Positions 50,181 to 60,367 are shown, counted from the first letter of the stretch. The stretch is DNA of 64,000 bases from Ascaphus truei (GCA_036426205.1 CM071573.1:43326643-43390642), one strand, 5' to 3'. The notes: generated by a model from the letters alone, not told the origin. A program made the numbers and translations.

Positions 50181-50628
50181 AAACTCAATATTTGTACACA
50201 ATATGGTCCATTCTCCCCTCAATGTGCATGGTAAAAGTGGAGCAATTTGGGGGTGGGGAGGGATAACTGCACTGTATGCATCCAAGAAAAATGTCCCATT
50301 GAAATGAAATCTCCTTCAAAATCCAGAAGGAGCAGGAACAACCCAGAAGGAAAAAAACACAGTACAGTAATAGTGTACACTGTATATAGAAATGTGAGGG
50401 TATGGACTGGAGCTTGGCTCATATGTATGCTCACCTACAAGAGATAGGGGGTCATAAAGCAGTTACAACCACTGGCTGTTGTGTGCCTCTTTACTGCAAT
50501 AACGGCTGTTGGATCCCCAGGATATACAGGCGAAGACACTGGTGTGCTCCAGGGTATATAGTAGTGAATGTACCTCAAGGTAAAAAGAGAGACCTAGTGC
50601 AGACCAGAAATTGTCTCAAAATTTAGTG
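50181..50628. other. Older repeat into which the large transposon inserted (left part)
   Basis: Repeat-like DNA that appears to continue after 60,367. Without the 9.7-kb element the sequence would read ...AATTTAGTG-TA-ACATAAACAC... . No gene. Confidence 0.45.
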
Positions 50629-50630
50629 TA

Positions 50631-50663
50631 CACTGGCGGCCGACCTGAGTCTAAGTCGGCTAG
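50631..50663 (+). repeat. Left terminal inverted repeat of the large element
   Basis: Starts CACTGGCGGCC directly after TA. TCGGCTAG at 50656-50663 lies 25 bases in, the same place as in the right end of the 29.7-kb MITE. Confidence 0.8.
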
Positions 50664-51047
50664 ATCCGCGACTCTCAGATTATCCCGGTTAGGTGCGTTT
50701 TTTTGTCGTTTTCGCCCGGAGTGAACTGCGTTATTTTCGCACTCGTCATTTTAGCATTTTATTCTCGCAGTCTGCAATACTGCAATGCCGTGTAAAAACT
50801 CAGGGGGGCGTTTGCGAGCTGTTGTCTTGGAAGTCTAATACCTTTGCGGTTCAACCTACGTCAGTACACAGTCTGTGTGTGCGCGCGCAGTAATTGTAAA
50901 TTTGCATATTTAAAGTATACATGCATTTGCAGTGCTGTTCTGCAGTACAGTATGTCTCAGTATGTCTCATTTGAAAATTGTTGAAATGGATAGGCATGTA
51001 CTGTACTGTAACAGTGTCACATTTCGGCATATACAGCGCTCTCCCCT

Positions 51048-52066
51048 CGCCATTGTGTTCTTAATCCGTCCATAGGCGAGCTACAAAGCCTCACTGCGCC
51101 TGCGTGTAATCCTTTTTGAGATGGGAGCTGCTTAGCTGCTTACTGTGCATGCGTCACCCAACCCCCCCCTCTCCATAGAGTCGTTAATTTTCTGAATCTT
51201 GCCATTGTGTTCTTAATCCGTCCATAGCCGAGCTTCAAAGCCTCACTGCGCCTGCGTGTAATTCTCTTTGAGACGGGAGCTTTGAGGCTTTGTTTACGGC
51301 AACGTTTTGGAAAACCCCTTCTCGAATTTGATTTGCACAGAGCATCACCTTGATATTATAATAATAATAGCATGTTTTTGTATAGTGCTGCTAGCTCCCC
51401 TGCTTCAAACTCTCAGTGCCACTCTGTCTTTTACTCACTGAGCCACTCCCTCTCATATTACAATATTCAATCTGTGCGTTTGCCTGCACATGGTTGATTT
51501 CTGTGCTTTTTATGTATTCTATTTGGGGGTTGAATTTGGGGGTTTATTGACCAAATTATTATGATGAACTGCCTTTTGAAATTACTGTACTCTACTCTAC
51601 AGTATGTAATTTCTTTGAACTTCTGCACAACTAATCCTTCATCCCTCCCCCACGCACACACAAACTCTTTTCGACAGACACCTCCACAGAGTCATTAATT
51701 TTCTGAAGTTAGTCATTGTGTTTTTAATCCGTCCCTAGCCGAACGTCAATCACCTCACTGCGCCTGCGTGTACTCTAATCCTCTTTGAGATGGGAGCTTG
51801 TTGCTTACTGCGCATGCATCACCCAACCCCCCCCCCTCTCCACAGAGTCGTTAATTTTCTGAATCTTGCCATTGTGTTCTTATTCCGTCCATAGCCGAGC
51901 TACAAAGCCTCACTGCGCCTGTGTGCAATCCTCTTTGAGATGGGAGCTAGCTGATTACTGCACATGACTCACCCACCCCCCCCCCCAACCCTTTGAGGCT
52001 TTGTTTATGGTAACGCTTTGGAAAATCCCTTCTCGAATTTGAAATGTAAATCTGATTTGCACAGCA
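51048..52066. repeat. Subterminal direct duplication
   Basis: A block with CCATTGTGTTCTTAATCCGT, GCCTCACTGCGCCTGCGTGT and GTTAATTTTCTGAATCTTGC occurs about four times. It starts near 51048, 51200, 51710 and 51868. GAGGCTTTGTTTACGGCAAC and TTCTCGAATTTG follow at about 51282 and 51995. Each repeat has GCGCATGC-type words and a poly-C run. Such repeats may serve as transposase-binding sites, but that is a guess. No gene is visible in 50,664-52,900; reverse AATAAA near 52,258 could end the transposase transcript. Confidence 0.75.
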
Positions 52067-52921
52067 TTGTGAGAATTGAGAGTTAAAAAAAACATTAACT
52101 GATTCATGTTGTTTTGTCATTCATTCTAATTCATTGGTGTACTGTTTGTTGTCAATGATTATGATTAGCAGGAATGTAATTAAATATTTATTTTATTTTA
52201 TCAGGAACCAAAAAATACAAATATAAAAATAATCATGAATAATACATAATGCAGTCTTTATTAAGTTCTTCTGGCAGATTGAAATTGGATAAACATTTAT
52301 AAAACATTTGTAAAACATGGAGAAACATGAATAATGCACATTTATAAGGATATTATTTAATAATATATACTGTAATGTATAATATATTTATATATAGTAA
52401 TATTATTTTTTCCGTCTTTATCTTGTTCCTCAATCTGTGTACAGTACAGTAGTTCATTGGGAGAGGAGAGGTTTTGTGTACATCATTACTGCTGTTTATA
52501 TACTGTACATTTGACTGTACAAACAGATTAGACTGGACACAACGCCCACCTCCCCCCAGGCCACCCTTTTTTCCTGAAACGACAAGAAAACAAAAGATTA
52601 GTGTAGTTATGTGCGTACTGTATTATGGCATTGTGTGATGTGTAGTACTACTATACATGGCTGGTGCTGCTTTCTCTGGAAAGAAAAAAATTGAGCAGTT
52701 AGTTGGCAGTTACTGTACTGTAGTACTGTCAAACTATTCTATACTGGAACTACTGTATACTCTGACTACTGTTAAATACTATGTACTGTAACCTGATGGC
52801 TGGTGCTGCTCTCTCTGTAAAGAAAAAACTGTAACTACTGTATACTCAGACTATTGGTAAAGAATAAATCTGTGCCATACTTACCTTTATCATACTGTAC
52901 TTACAATACTACAGCACAGTA

Positions 52922-55345
52922 CTACTTTCCTGATGCTTGCCCATTACGCGCGATCACAATGGGCAACACAGTCGCAATATGGTCTATATATTTATTGCAG
53001 CGTTCCACGGTGAGTAAATCGTTCCAAAAACTCAATATGCCTTTCAATAACTCGTCCTTTTTGGAGGGTTTCACCACTTTCCGGATATGGTCCTTCAGCT
53101 GATGCCAGACCATTTCGATCGGATTGAAGTCTGGCGATCTGTCATTGTAAAAAAAGGACAATTAGTTTAAGAGATACAGTACACAGTAAAAACAGTGGGG
53201 GAAAATGAGACACGGTTACCGCACTTACTCCGCTGGCGTCTTCACCCAGTTGATACCACGCTCAAGGATATGTGCTGTTGACGCGGTGTGCTTCGGATCG
53301 TTGTCCTGGTAGAAGCGGTGACCATTCTGAAACTCGCGTGTGACAATGTTGTCTTGGAAGAAAGCTTTATTCATGATTCCTATAGCAAGAAAAGTAAAGT
53401 GCTCAAAAAACTGCACAATAGTACAGTACAGTGCATACAGTAAGGCTACACTAGAAAAAGTCCAGTGCATAAGGCTACATTATATTTGATATATTTAACC
53501 TTCAAAGATGACAATGCATCCTGGTCCACGCGTAGAGATGGCACCCCACACATGCAGCTTCACAGGGTGTTTTGGCCACAGCTTCAAAGATATGCGGCCT
53601 TTTTTGTGGAATGCAAAGCTTGCAAATCTCTTCAGTGACAGAGTAGACTCGTCAGTGAAGATGCAATCCTGGAAAGTTTCCCCACTGTCGATCCATGCCT
53701 GGGCCTGGACCACTCTTTTGATTTTGTTTGCGTCCCTTATCATGGGGTACGCTCTGTAATGACAAGGAATACATAATTTTAGCGGTACAGTACAGTTTCC
53801 TAAACAACACTTTAACATCCTGTACTGTCCAGTACTAACCTCACACGTCCATATTTCCATCCAATGCTGCGTCTCATCTTCTTTATGCTGGTCTCGGATA
53901 CAGTGAGATTGTGATTTTCCTGCAGAGTGTATCTGCCCCTTAATGCACTCTTCTCATCATTCTTCTCACTTATTATGTCCACCAGAAGAGTTGTGTCCCT
54001 ACAATGTAAAGAAAAACAATCCGGTAAGTAAAAACATTAGAGACAGTAGATCAACAGGATACAATATACTGTTCTATTAATATGCAGCAATATAAAAAAT
54101 ATATATACTGTTGTAATATAAAGAGAAAAAATATATATACTGTTGTAATATAAATATACAAAATATATATACAGTTGTAATATAAATATAAATAGAAAAA
54201 ATATATATATACTGTTGTAATATAAATATAAATATACAAAATATATATACTGTTGTAATATAAATATAAATAGAAAAAATATATATACTGTTGTAATATA
54301 AATCTAAATATACAAAATATATATACTGTTGTAATATAAATCTAAATATACAAAATATATATACTGTTGTAATATAAATATAAATATACAATATATATTT
54401 ACTGTTGTAATATAAATATAAATATACAAAATATATATACTGTTGTAATATAAATATAAATAGAAAAAAATATATATACTGTTGTAATATAAATATAAAT
54501 ATACAAAATATATATACTGTTGTAATATAAATAGAAAAAATATATATACTGTTGTAATATAAATCTAAATATACAAAATATATATACTGTTGTAATATAA
54601 ATATATACAAAATATATATACAGCACCGACAAAGTTTATTGCAGCAAATGCCGCCGGTTCACCGGGATTTACTCCGGCTGGTGCTGAGGAAAGTCAGCAC
54701 ATCAGCCGCATCCAGCCGCGTCCCCTCCGTTCCCCCCCCCTCCAATCCGCGCGCAATTTAAACATCTTCCCGACCCTCTAGCTGCGCCTACTGTGCCCCT
54801 CTGCTTCCCCGCTCACCCGCTTACCTCACTTCAAACCTTCAGGGGAGTCGGGGAAGCCGGGGAAGCCGGGGAAGCCGGGGAAGCCGGGCTCTCGCTTGAC
54901 TGTGACGTCACCGACGTCACGCGAACGAGCCGCTTCCCAACGCTTCTCCACGCTGCCGCCACGCATCCTGCCGAGCGGCATTTGCTCGAATAAACTTTGT
55001 CGCTACTGTACTGTTGTAATATAAATATAAATATACAAAATATATATACTGTTGTAATATAAATCAACAGAAATAACAAAACTATTAGATACAGTACTGT
55101 AGATGTACAGTACATTTTTTGATATAATTTTTTTTAAAGTTTTATAGATATACTTACGCGTTAGTTACCCTTGGTGCCCTTTTGCGTTCTCTGTTTTTTC
55201 CGTGTGCATGATAGCTCACGGTGATTGCTGGCACAACGAGACCAGAAGTTGCTAACCAGGGTTGGATAGCAGCAATTCGGTGTCCGCTCGTGTACATCTC
55301 CTTAATTCGCATGCTGAGATCCTTGGAAATCTTTTTAACAACCAT
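52922..55345 (-). CDS. Tc1/mariner transposase, five exons, intact frame
   Basis: Cuts and pastes the element by recognising its ends and joining DNA at TA. Minus-strand exons: 55345-55158, 53998-53840, 53753-53500, 53379-53229 and 53138-52922. Every junction is GT-AG with a good pyrimidine tract (for example GTAAGT donor at 55157, TTTTCTTGCTATAG acceptor before 53379). Together they give 969 nt, exactly 323 codons with no internal stop. Exons 1 and 2 encode two helix-turn-helix parts. Exon 3 has CIFTDEST (D150) and HVWGAIS, exon 4 has YQDNDPKHT (D226), and exons 4 and 5 join to give the SPDFNPIE motif (E259), then a Tc1-type C-terminus. D226 and E259 are 32 residues apart, two fewer than the usual DD34E. 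A possible acceptor (CGCAG, 55348-55350) just before the ATG suggests a 5-prime UTR exon. Whether it is expressed is unknown. Confidence 0.9.
54053..55075. repeat. AT-rich minisatellite in transposase intron 1
   Basis: About fifteen copies of a unit of roughly 38-42 bp, TACTGTTGTAATATAAATAT plus AAATATACAAAATATA, interrupted at 54,621-55,008 by a MITE. A 177-codon Tyr/Ile-rich frame across it is an artefact of the repeat. Confidence 0.95.
54621..55008. mobile_element. Tc1/mariner MITE nested in transposase intron 1
   Basis: It is flanked by TA (54619-54620, 55009-55010). The ends are CAGCACCGACAAAGTTTATT and, on the minus strand, CAGTAGCGACAAAGTTTATT, continuing into AGCAAATGCCGC. Removing it and one TA restores a perfect minisatellite unit (ATATATA-CTGTTGTAAT), which proves insertion with TA duplication. 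It contains five GGGGAAGCC repeats (about 54847-54890). It shares its end type with the 29.7-kb MITE (CGACAMA.TTTATT). Confidence 0.95.
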
Positions 55346-55583
55346 TGCTGCGAGTAGAAAGAAATACAAACACAAGAATGTATATTCGATGTTTAGTCGA
55401 TGTGTATTCTATGTGCAGTGAATCCACAAAATGGATGGTGTATTTATACGGTAATGCCCCACATTAGAGTACGGCCACTTTCAACACCTGTACCTCGCTG
55501 CCGTTCATAAAAGGTTACACACTTTGCATAGCCCACCACTCGATGATCTTTATCTGAACTTGCCCTTTTTCAGATACTGCATT
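55346..55583. promoter_or_regulatory. Divergent promoter between transposase and BEN-like ORF
   Basis: A 238-bp gap separates two head-to-head start codons. On the minus strand TATAAATA (55448-55441) lies about 100 bp before the transposase ATG. On the plus strand CATAAAAGG (55506-55514) lies about 70 bp before the ORF ATG at 55584. Co-expression of both proteins is suggested by position only. Confidence 0.55.
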
Positions 55584-57104
55584 ATGCCGTCTGTTTCCAT
55601 GGATCAACCCCGATTCTACGGACGCAGGAACCCACTTGCCTCTGCCGTGCCTGTCATGCAGAAAAAGCAAAAGGCGGTTGCCGTTTCCACGCCAAGGCAA
55701 AAGTGACAGGCTAAGGCCAATAAAGAAAACCTTCTGCTGACCCCAAAGGCTAAGGGTTTTCATAGACGTCAGCCATATTATGTCAAGAAGATATACGGTG
55801 ATGTACTCTCGACGCAAAACGAATGGCAGCCAACCCATCGAATCCGCAGACCACTTCCTCACATACGCTTCGACGACTCTGCCGCCGATGTCCCGGAAAT
55901 CTTCAGCCCGTCTTCTCCACCCCTCGTCCTCGACGCTGCCGCCGCCCTCCCGGAAACCCATAGGGCATCTTCTCCAGTTCTATCTGACGACGCTGCCTCT
56001 GAAATCCACGGGTCAATTTCTCCTTTGCTCTTAGACGACTCTGCTTCTCGCCCGGAAATCCAAAGGTCACTTTCTCCATCCCTCTTCGACGATGCTGTCG
56101 CTTCTCTACCGGATATCCACAGGTCACCTCCTCCACCCTTCTTCGACGACACTGCCGCTTCTCTCCATGGAACCCCCATCTCATCCTCCGTTGCACCCAT
56201 CCATCCAGATGTCCACACGCCATGCACAAGAAGCAGCTCGTTAGACCGGATGCTGAATGGGATAACTGTGGATCTCCCCAGGAACTCTATTGTGCTAGCA
56301 AAGATAGATTTGCTTCTGGAGATCATGCTAAATGTGGAGCAATGGATGCTACATATGGATCAACGGATGATACATATGGATCAACGGATGCTAGATATGG
56401 ATCAACGGATGCAACATATGGATCAACGGATGGATCGACGGATGGAGAAGATAGAGGCTGATATAGCGGGTATACATCATTTGCTCGGTGTTAATGCCCC
56501 TGTTTCCCCGACGCCGGAGCAGGGGGGTGACATGGATGTGATGAATGGGAGCATCGACCCCCTTCCATCACCAAGCGCACACCCTCCACCAGAAGATGTA
56601 GTGTAAATGTATGCCGTTGAGGAGGACATGACAACCCCGTCAAGACCATGCCAGGAGACAACACGGCGACCAAGACTGGAGGAAAGCTTCCTCGCAGACA
56701 ACCTACCATCGCCCATCGCCTCAAGCACACCCGCTCCCAGAAGACCTACATTCGCTCGCATCGATACGGTGCCCGACATCACCCTGTGCGATCTGCCACC
56801 GGCACTCAGGGAGAAGTATAGGGTGAAGAGAGCTGGTGCACCCCACAAGTATGCCTTGTTACTTTTTAAGCACCGTGTTCCCTACTCGTTGTACTGCGAC
56901 TGGGCCTTCAGAGTGAACTACGAAGGAAATCGCGTAAAAAAGGTGCTTCCTGCCAATTTAAGAAAGACCATTCTGGATGAAATGCGGTGCTTTTATCCAA
57001 TTACAGATCCTGTAATGAAAGGCGTTCGAGACTGCATTAATGGCGTTTTGCGCCATGCAAGGAATCGGCCATGGACGGACAATGTGGTGGACTTTCTGGT
57101 TTAA
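55584..57104 (+). pseudogene. BEN-like domain protein of the transposon, broken by two stops
   Basis: One reading frame runs 1,521 bp from ATG at 55584 and is interrupted only by TGA (55704-55706) and TAA (56604-56606). The TGA follows AAG and could be a decayed CGA. The TAA sits directly before ATGTATGCC. In order: a basic N-terminus (QKKQKAV); five or six acidic/proline repeats with DD.A....PEI.RS.SP (about 55860-56190); a heptad repeat MDQRM.H (about 56340-56455), likely coiled coil; a Pro/Ser linker; and a C-terminal segment (56847-57071). That segment has YALLLFKHRVPYSLY, KKVLPANLRKTILDEM and VRDCINGVLRHAR, the pattern of a BEN domain, a DNA- and protein-binding fold. AATAAA lies at about 57171. 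The downstream half (165 codons from 56607) could still be made alone. No catalytic motif is seen. A different small helical domain remains possible. Confidence 0.7.
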
Positions 57105-57250
57105 TCACGGGAACTGTAAGACCATACTGTTCTGCTGAACTGTGTTGTACATGTTTTGACCTGCTGAACTTAAATAAAGGAGATGTTTTGACCTGCTGTA
57201 CTGTATTTAACTTACTGTTTTAACTTGCTGTACACACACACACACACATG

Positions 57251-57357
57251 ACCTGCACAATTCCAGTCCCTGAGGGCCGCAAACAGCCACGGTTTTCAAG
57301 GTTGTCCTGAAAACCAGGCCTGTTTGCTGCCCTCGAGGACTGTAGTGGTGCAGGCCT
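57251..57357. mobile_element. Small hAT-like MITE
   Basis: CAGTCCCTGAGGGCCGCAAACAG at the left pairs with CTGTTTGCTGCCCTCGAGGACTG at the right, with CCTGCAC/GTGCAGG at the outer edges. Target duplication not resolved. Confidence 0.65.
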
Positions 57358-57479
57358 GACTGACTGTTTTGCACACCATCCCACTGTACTGTATACTGTA
57401 TGTTTCTTTAATAAAGGAGATGTTGCATTTTGTATATTTTATGAATAAAGAATTGTTTTTATAACATGTGACTGTAAAC

Positions 57480-58304
57480 CAGGCCTGCACAACACGCGGC
57501 CTGCGGCACTCACTGTGCAGCCCACGGCGGTGGCGGCTGCTTTTCCCCCCCTCCTCCTCCCGAGCTCCCTTTCCCTGCCCCCGCGAGCCGAGCCCCCTCT
57601 CCCTCCCCCGTGAGCCGAGCCCGCTCTCCCCTTCCTCCCGCGAGCCGAGCCCGCTCTCAAGTGTGGCACTTCCGTTGCCCGCTGCTTGCGAGTGAGCGAG
57701 AGCGCGCAGTCCCGCCGTGATCAGAGGTGATGTGAGGTGCAGGGGGATATGTGCAGGGGGGGTGATGTGCAATGGGAGGGGGTGTGATGCGCAGGAGGGG
57801 TGATGTGAGGTGGTGATGTGAGGTGCAGGGGGTGATGTGAGGTGCAGGGGGTGATGTGAGGTGCAGTGGAGGTGATGTGCATGGGGGGTGATGTGAAGGG
57901 GGGTGATGTGCAGGGTGGGTGAGGTGCAGGAGGTTATGAGGTGCAGGGGGTGAGGGGCAGGGGGGTGATTGGAGGTGCAGAGGGGGGTCATTTGAGGTGC
58001 AGAGGGGGGGTCATTGAAGGTACAGGGGAGTGATTGGAGGTGCAGGGGGGGAGAATGATGTGAGGTGCACGGGGGAGAAGGATGTGAGGTGCACGGGGGA
58101 GAAGGATGTGAGGTGGAGGGGGGGGGGGATGTGTGTGGTGTGCAGGGGGGTATTGTGTGTTTGATGTGGAGGGGGAGTATTATGTGTGTTTTTGAGGGGG
58201 AGAGATGGGGGTATGAGAGATAGATGGGGAGTATCGCAAAGGTTGATAGTGAGGGGTTCTGGGGGAGATATGAGGATGATGATGATGAGAGGGGCTGGAG
58301 GAGA

Positions 58305-58337
<33 letters not shown>

Positions 58338-58408
58338 ACCCTTGCGGCCCAAATTTTTTTTCCTTGGAGCAGTTTGACCCTTCTCGCTTAACGAGTTGTG
58401 CAGGCTTG
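57480..58408. mobile_element. Non-autonomous hAT element, 929 bp
   Basis: The ends CAGGCCTGCACAACACG and (minus strand) CAAGCCTGCACAACTCG are inverted repeats, and the 8-bp duplication CTGTAAAC is exact (57472-57479, 58409-58416). The interior has GCGAGCCGAGCCC repeats, a GGTGATGTGAGGTGCAGGG minisatellite (57720-58130) and (GAT)n near 58320. The 231- and 113-codon frames on the minus strand are antisense of these repeats. It inserted into the large transposon and is therefore younger. Confidence 0.95.
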
Positions 58409-58932
58409 CTGTAAACCATACTGACTGACTGTAAATGTTTTTACTTTCTATGCATAAATGTTTTCACTACTGTAGCAGTAAACCATACACCTTGTACAGT
58501 ATTTATAAATAAATGTTTTGGTACTTACTCCACCAATAAAAGAACATGTTGATTTGTTTTACATTGTTCCATTGGCTCCTTTGCTACTGTAACAAAATAC
58601 AGTGTTTCTAGAATGTCGAGGCATACTGCACTGTATACTGTAGGCATGCTCAGTATAAGAGTATTAAAAAAAATAGAAGACACATACTGTACTGTATGTA
58701 CTGGCACTGTACTGTATACTGTAGAAGACACATAATGTATGTACAGTACTGTGATACATGTAGAATAAATGCATAGTTTTTATTTTTTCGGGTTTATTAC
58801 ACAGTATACTGTATATAAAAAAAGTATTGTATACTGTACGGTCGGAAAACATCAGCATACTGTTTCAGGTACAGTATTCTATCCTAATCAATAACAACGG
58901 CCACTAAACTGTAGACTCCGGTACGTGGGTTT

Positions 58933-59953
58933 TTAAATCTGATTCAGCAATGTGCAGGCATTGTTACACAAAGCGATATTATCCATCGAAATCCCTCCAT
59001 TAGCCGTTTTCTTTTCTGAGGAAAAACAAAAAGAAAAGTTTTACTGAATGGTCAGCCCCCTAAAGAAGTTCCCAGCAAGTCACGCCATTAATTTTCTCGG
59101 GGGGGCGTCTCCTGTTCACATGCGCATGCGCCTACCGTCGATGTAATGACACGCATATGCGTTTCAAGAAGGTTCCAATGCGCATGCACCTAGCGTTCCA
59201 CCAATTGTTCAGTACTGTATCTGCAGTACAGTACTGTAGAAGCCGCTCAGCCAATGATATTGCTTACAGGAGAATCGCTTGACTTTTGAATCGCACCGAT
59301 ATTGATACTGTATTGTCAAAATAAAAAAAACACAGAAAATAATACGGCAACAATACTCACCATAGAAATTCCCATTCAGCTGGCGCCGGCGCCAGTCCAC
59401 TGCCAGTCCAGTGTTCTTGATCATCCACGTCGATAGTTTGCAGCGGGACAAGTCCACCTATAGTCAGCTGATGAGGCTGGAAATTGCTTAGGTACATGCA
59501 AGCTTGATCGAAACTGCACGCGAAATCCGGCTCAGGCTTTCTGGATAGACAGAAAGGGTTGTCACTGACGGTGGGACCGTTATTGGAAGCCGGTGCTGGT
59601 GCATTGCTTGGCAGCGACTGTCGTTTCTTAGTTGGTTTTAACACGACCCTTCGCCTTTTGCCGTCTGCATGATCATAGATACAGGAAAAAGCCGGTGATA
59701 CACACCAATACCTTCCAACAAATTTTGGCTCAATACGATAAAAACAGGGATCGCTACATAACCTTTTCCTTATTGCACGCTTCCACGTATGAGGAGCTGG
59801 CGAAAATTTGTAAAAGTCATAGTTTTCGATAAAATACTGATAAATTTGAACAACTGTTGCCATCTTATCATCTGTTGCATTAATCGCGGCCCATATCAAA
59901 TATGCGTAACTTCTGTCGGGTTTTTGGAAAACGGGCTGCACTTGAACACTCAT
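58933..59953 (-). CDS. Forkhead (winged-helix) domain protein encoded in the transposon
   Basis: Exon 1 (59953-59361) starts MSVQVQPVFQ. Residues 11-88 form a forkhead domain: KPDRSYAYLIWAAI (helix 1), IYQYFIENYDFYKF, the recognition helix WKRAIRKRL at 57-65, CFYRIEPK and GRYWCVSP (wing). Basic stretches KRRR (99-102) and KPTKKRQ (106-112) suggest nuclear import. The usual recognition-helix Asn and His are Arg59 and Lys63 here, so DNA preference may differ from Fox factors. A consensus donor (ATG/GTGAGT at 59360) and acceptor (TTTTTCCTCAG, 59016) join exon 2 (59015-58933). In the forkhead frame the junction makes a stop (TG/A). A one-base shift in the GGCGCC repeat near 59380 would continue into NGNFY and a 27-codon C-terminus ending at 58933, so a late frameshift is possible. 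Reverse AATAAA lies at about 58,790. Confidence 0.82.
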
Positions 59954-60127
59954 GGCGGGCGGCGGGTCTCTGGAGAATACTGTAACCGAAACTGGTCTTT
60001 GTCTTTCTTTAATATGAAAAGCTTTAATTGATACATTTTTGCAATCTCTTCCTTCAGTCTCAAGGCCAAGTTACAATAGCGCACTGTGGTATCTTTTTAA
60101 AACGAAACACTTGCAAGTCGACACATT

Positions 60128-60365
60128 ACTGAAGCGCATGCGCATTACAATTCATGAATTTCTGCCATCTGGCGGACACGCGAAGAATTGCAACCTATTA
60201 AATCCGAACCATTCTCAATAAACGCATCAACCGCGCGTCAACCGCGCATGACCCGTGGCTGAGAACGCAAAATGAATGCGGCATGCTCCAGGTGAAGTGT
60301 GTCGTATTCCAGGAAAAAGCCAGGGAAAAACCGGCGATGTGTAAGAATCAGATGCGCCGCAGCAG
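60128..60365 (-). repeat. Right terminal region of the large element
   Basis: On the minus strand it starts CTGCTGCGGCGCATCTGATT next to TA. CCTGGAAT, CTTCGCGTG and ATTGTAATGC lie 60, 181-189 and up to 224 bases from the end, at identical distances in the 29.7-kb MITE. Confidence 0.85.
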
Positions 60366-60367
60366 TA

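Larger units (their letters stand above)
50631..60365. mobile_element. 9.7-kb Tc1/mariner-type transposon carrying transposase, BEN-like and forkhead genes
   Basis: It is flanked by TA at 50629-50630 and 60366-60367. The ends read CACTGGCGGCCGACCTGAGT (left) and, on the minus strand, CTGCTGCGGCGCATCTGATT (right). They agree at 15 of the first 25 bases, with a shared GCGGC..A.CTGA.TCT core. The right 224 bp are collinear with the left part of the 29.7-kb MITE and the left end matches that MITE's other end, which supports both borders. Inside are a five-exon transposase (minus), a BEN-like ORF (plus) and a two-exon forkhead gene (minus), plus nested younger insertions (54,621-55,008; 57,480-58,408). 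Known Tc1/mariner elements are mostly 1-3 kb with one gene, so size and cargo are unusual. Without nested insertions it would be about 8.4 kb. Confidence 0.85.

Noticed and set aside
54077..54632. 177-codon Tyr/Ile-rich frame
   Set aside because: It is the antisense of the AT-rich minisatellite in the transposase intron.
55703..55772. An intron removing the TGA in the BEN-like ORF
   Set aside because: The only plausible GT-AG pair is 70 nt long, which would shift the frame, and the donor is weak. A real nonsense change is simpler.
56222..56461. Frame with repeated TYGSTD units overlapping the BEN-like ORF
   Set aside because: It is the shifted reading of the 21-bp heptad repeat. The MDQRM frame fits the long ORF and is preferred.
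57296..58352. 231- and 113-codon Pro/His- and Ser-rich frames
   Set aside because: They are antisense to the GGTGATGTGAGGTGCAGG and (GAT)n repeats of the nested hAT element.
60331..60343. CCGGCGATGTG-TA as the right border of the large transposon
   Set aside because: TA and GTG fit loosely, but the 29.7-kb MITE is collinear only if the border is placed at 60,365, where all internal distances agree exactly.
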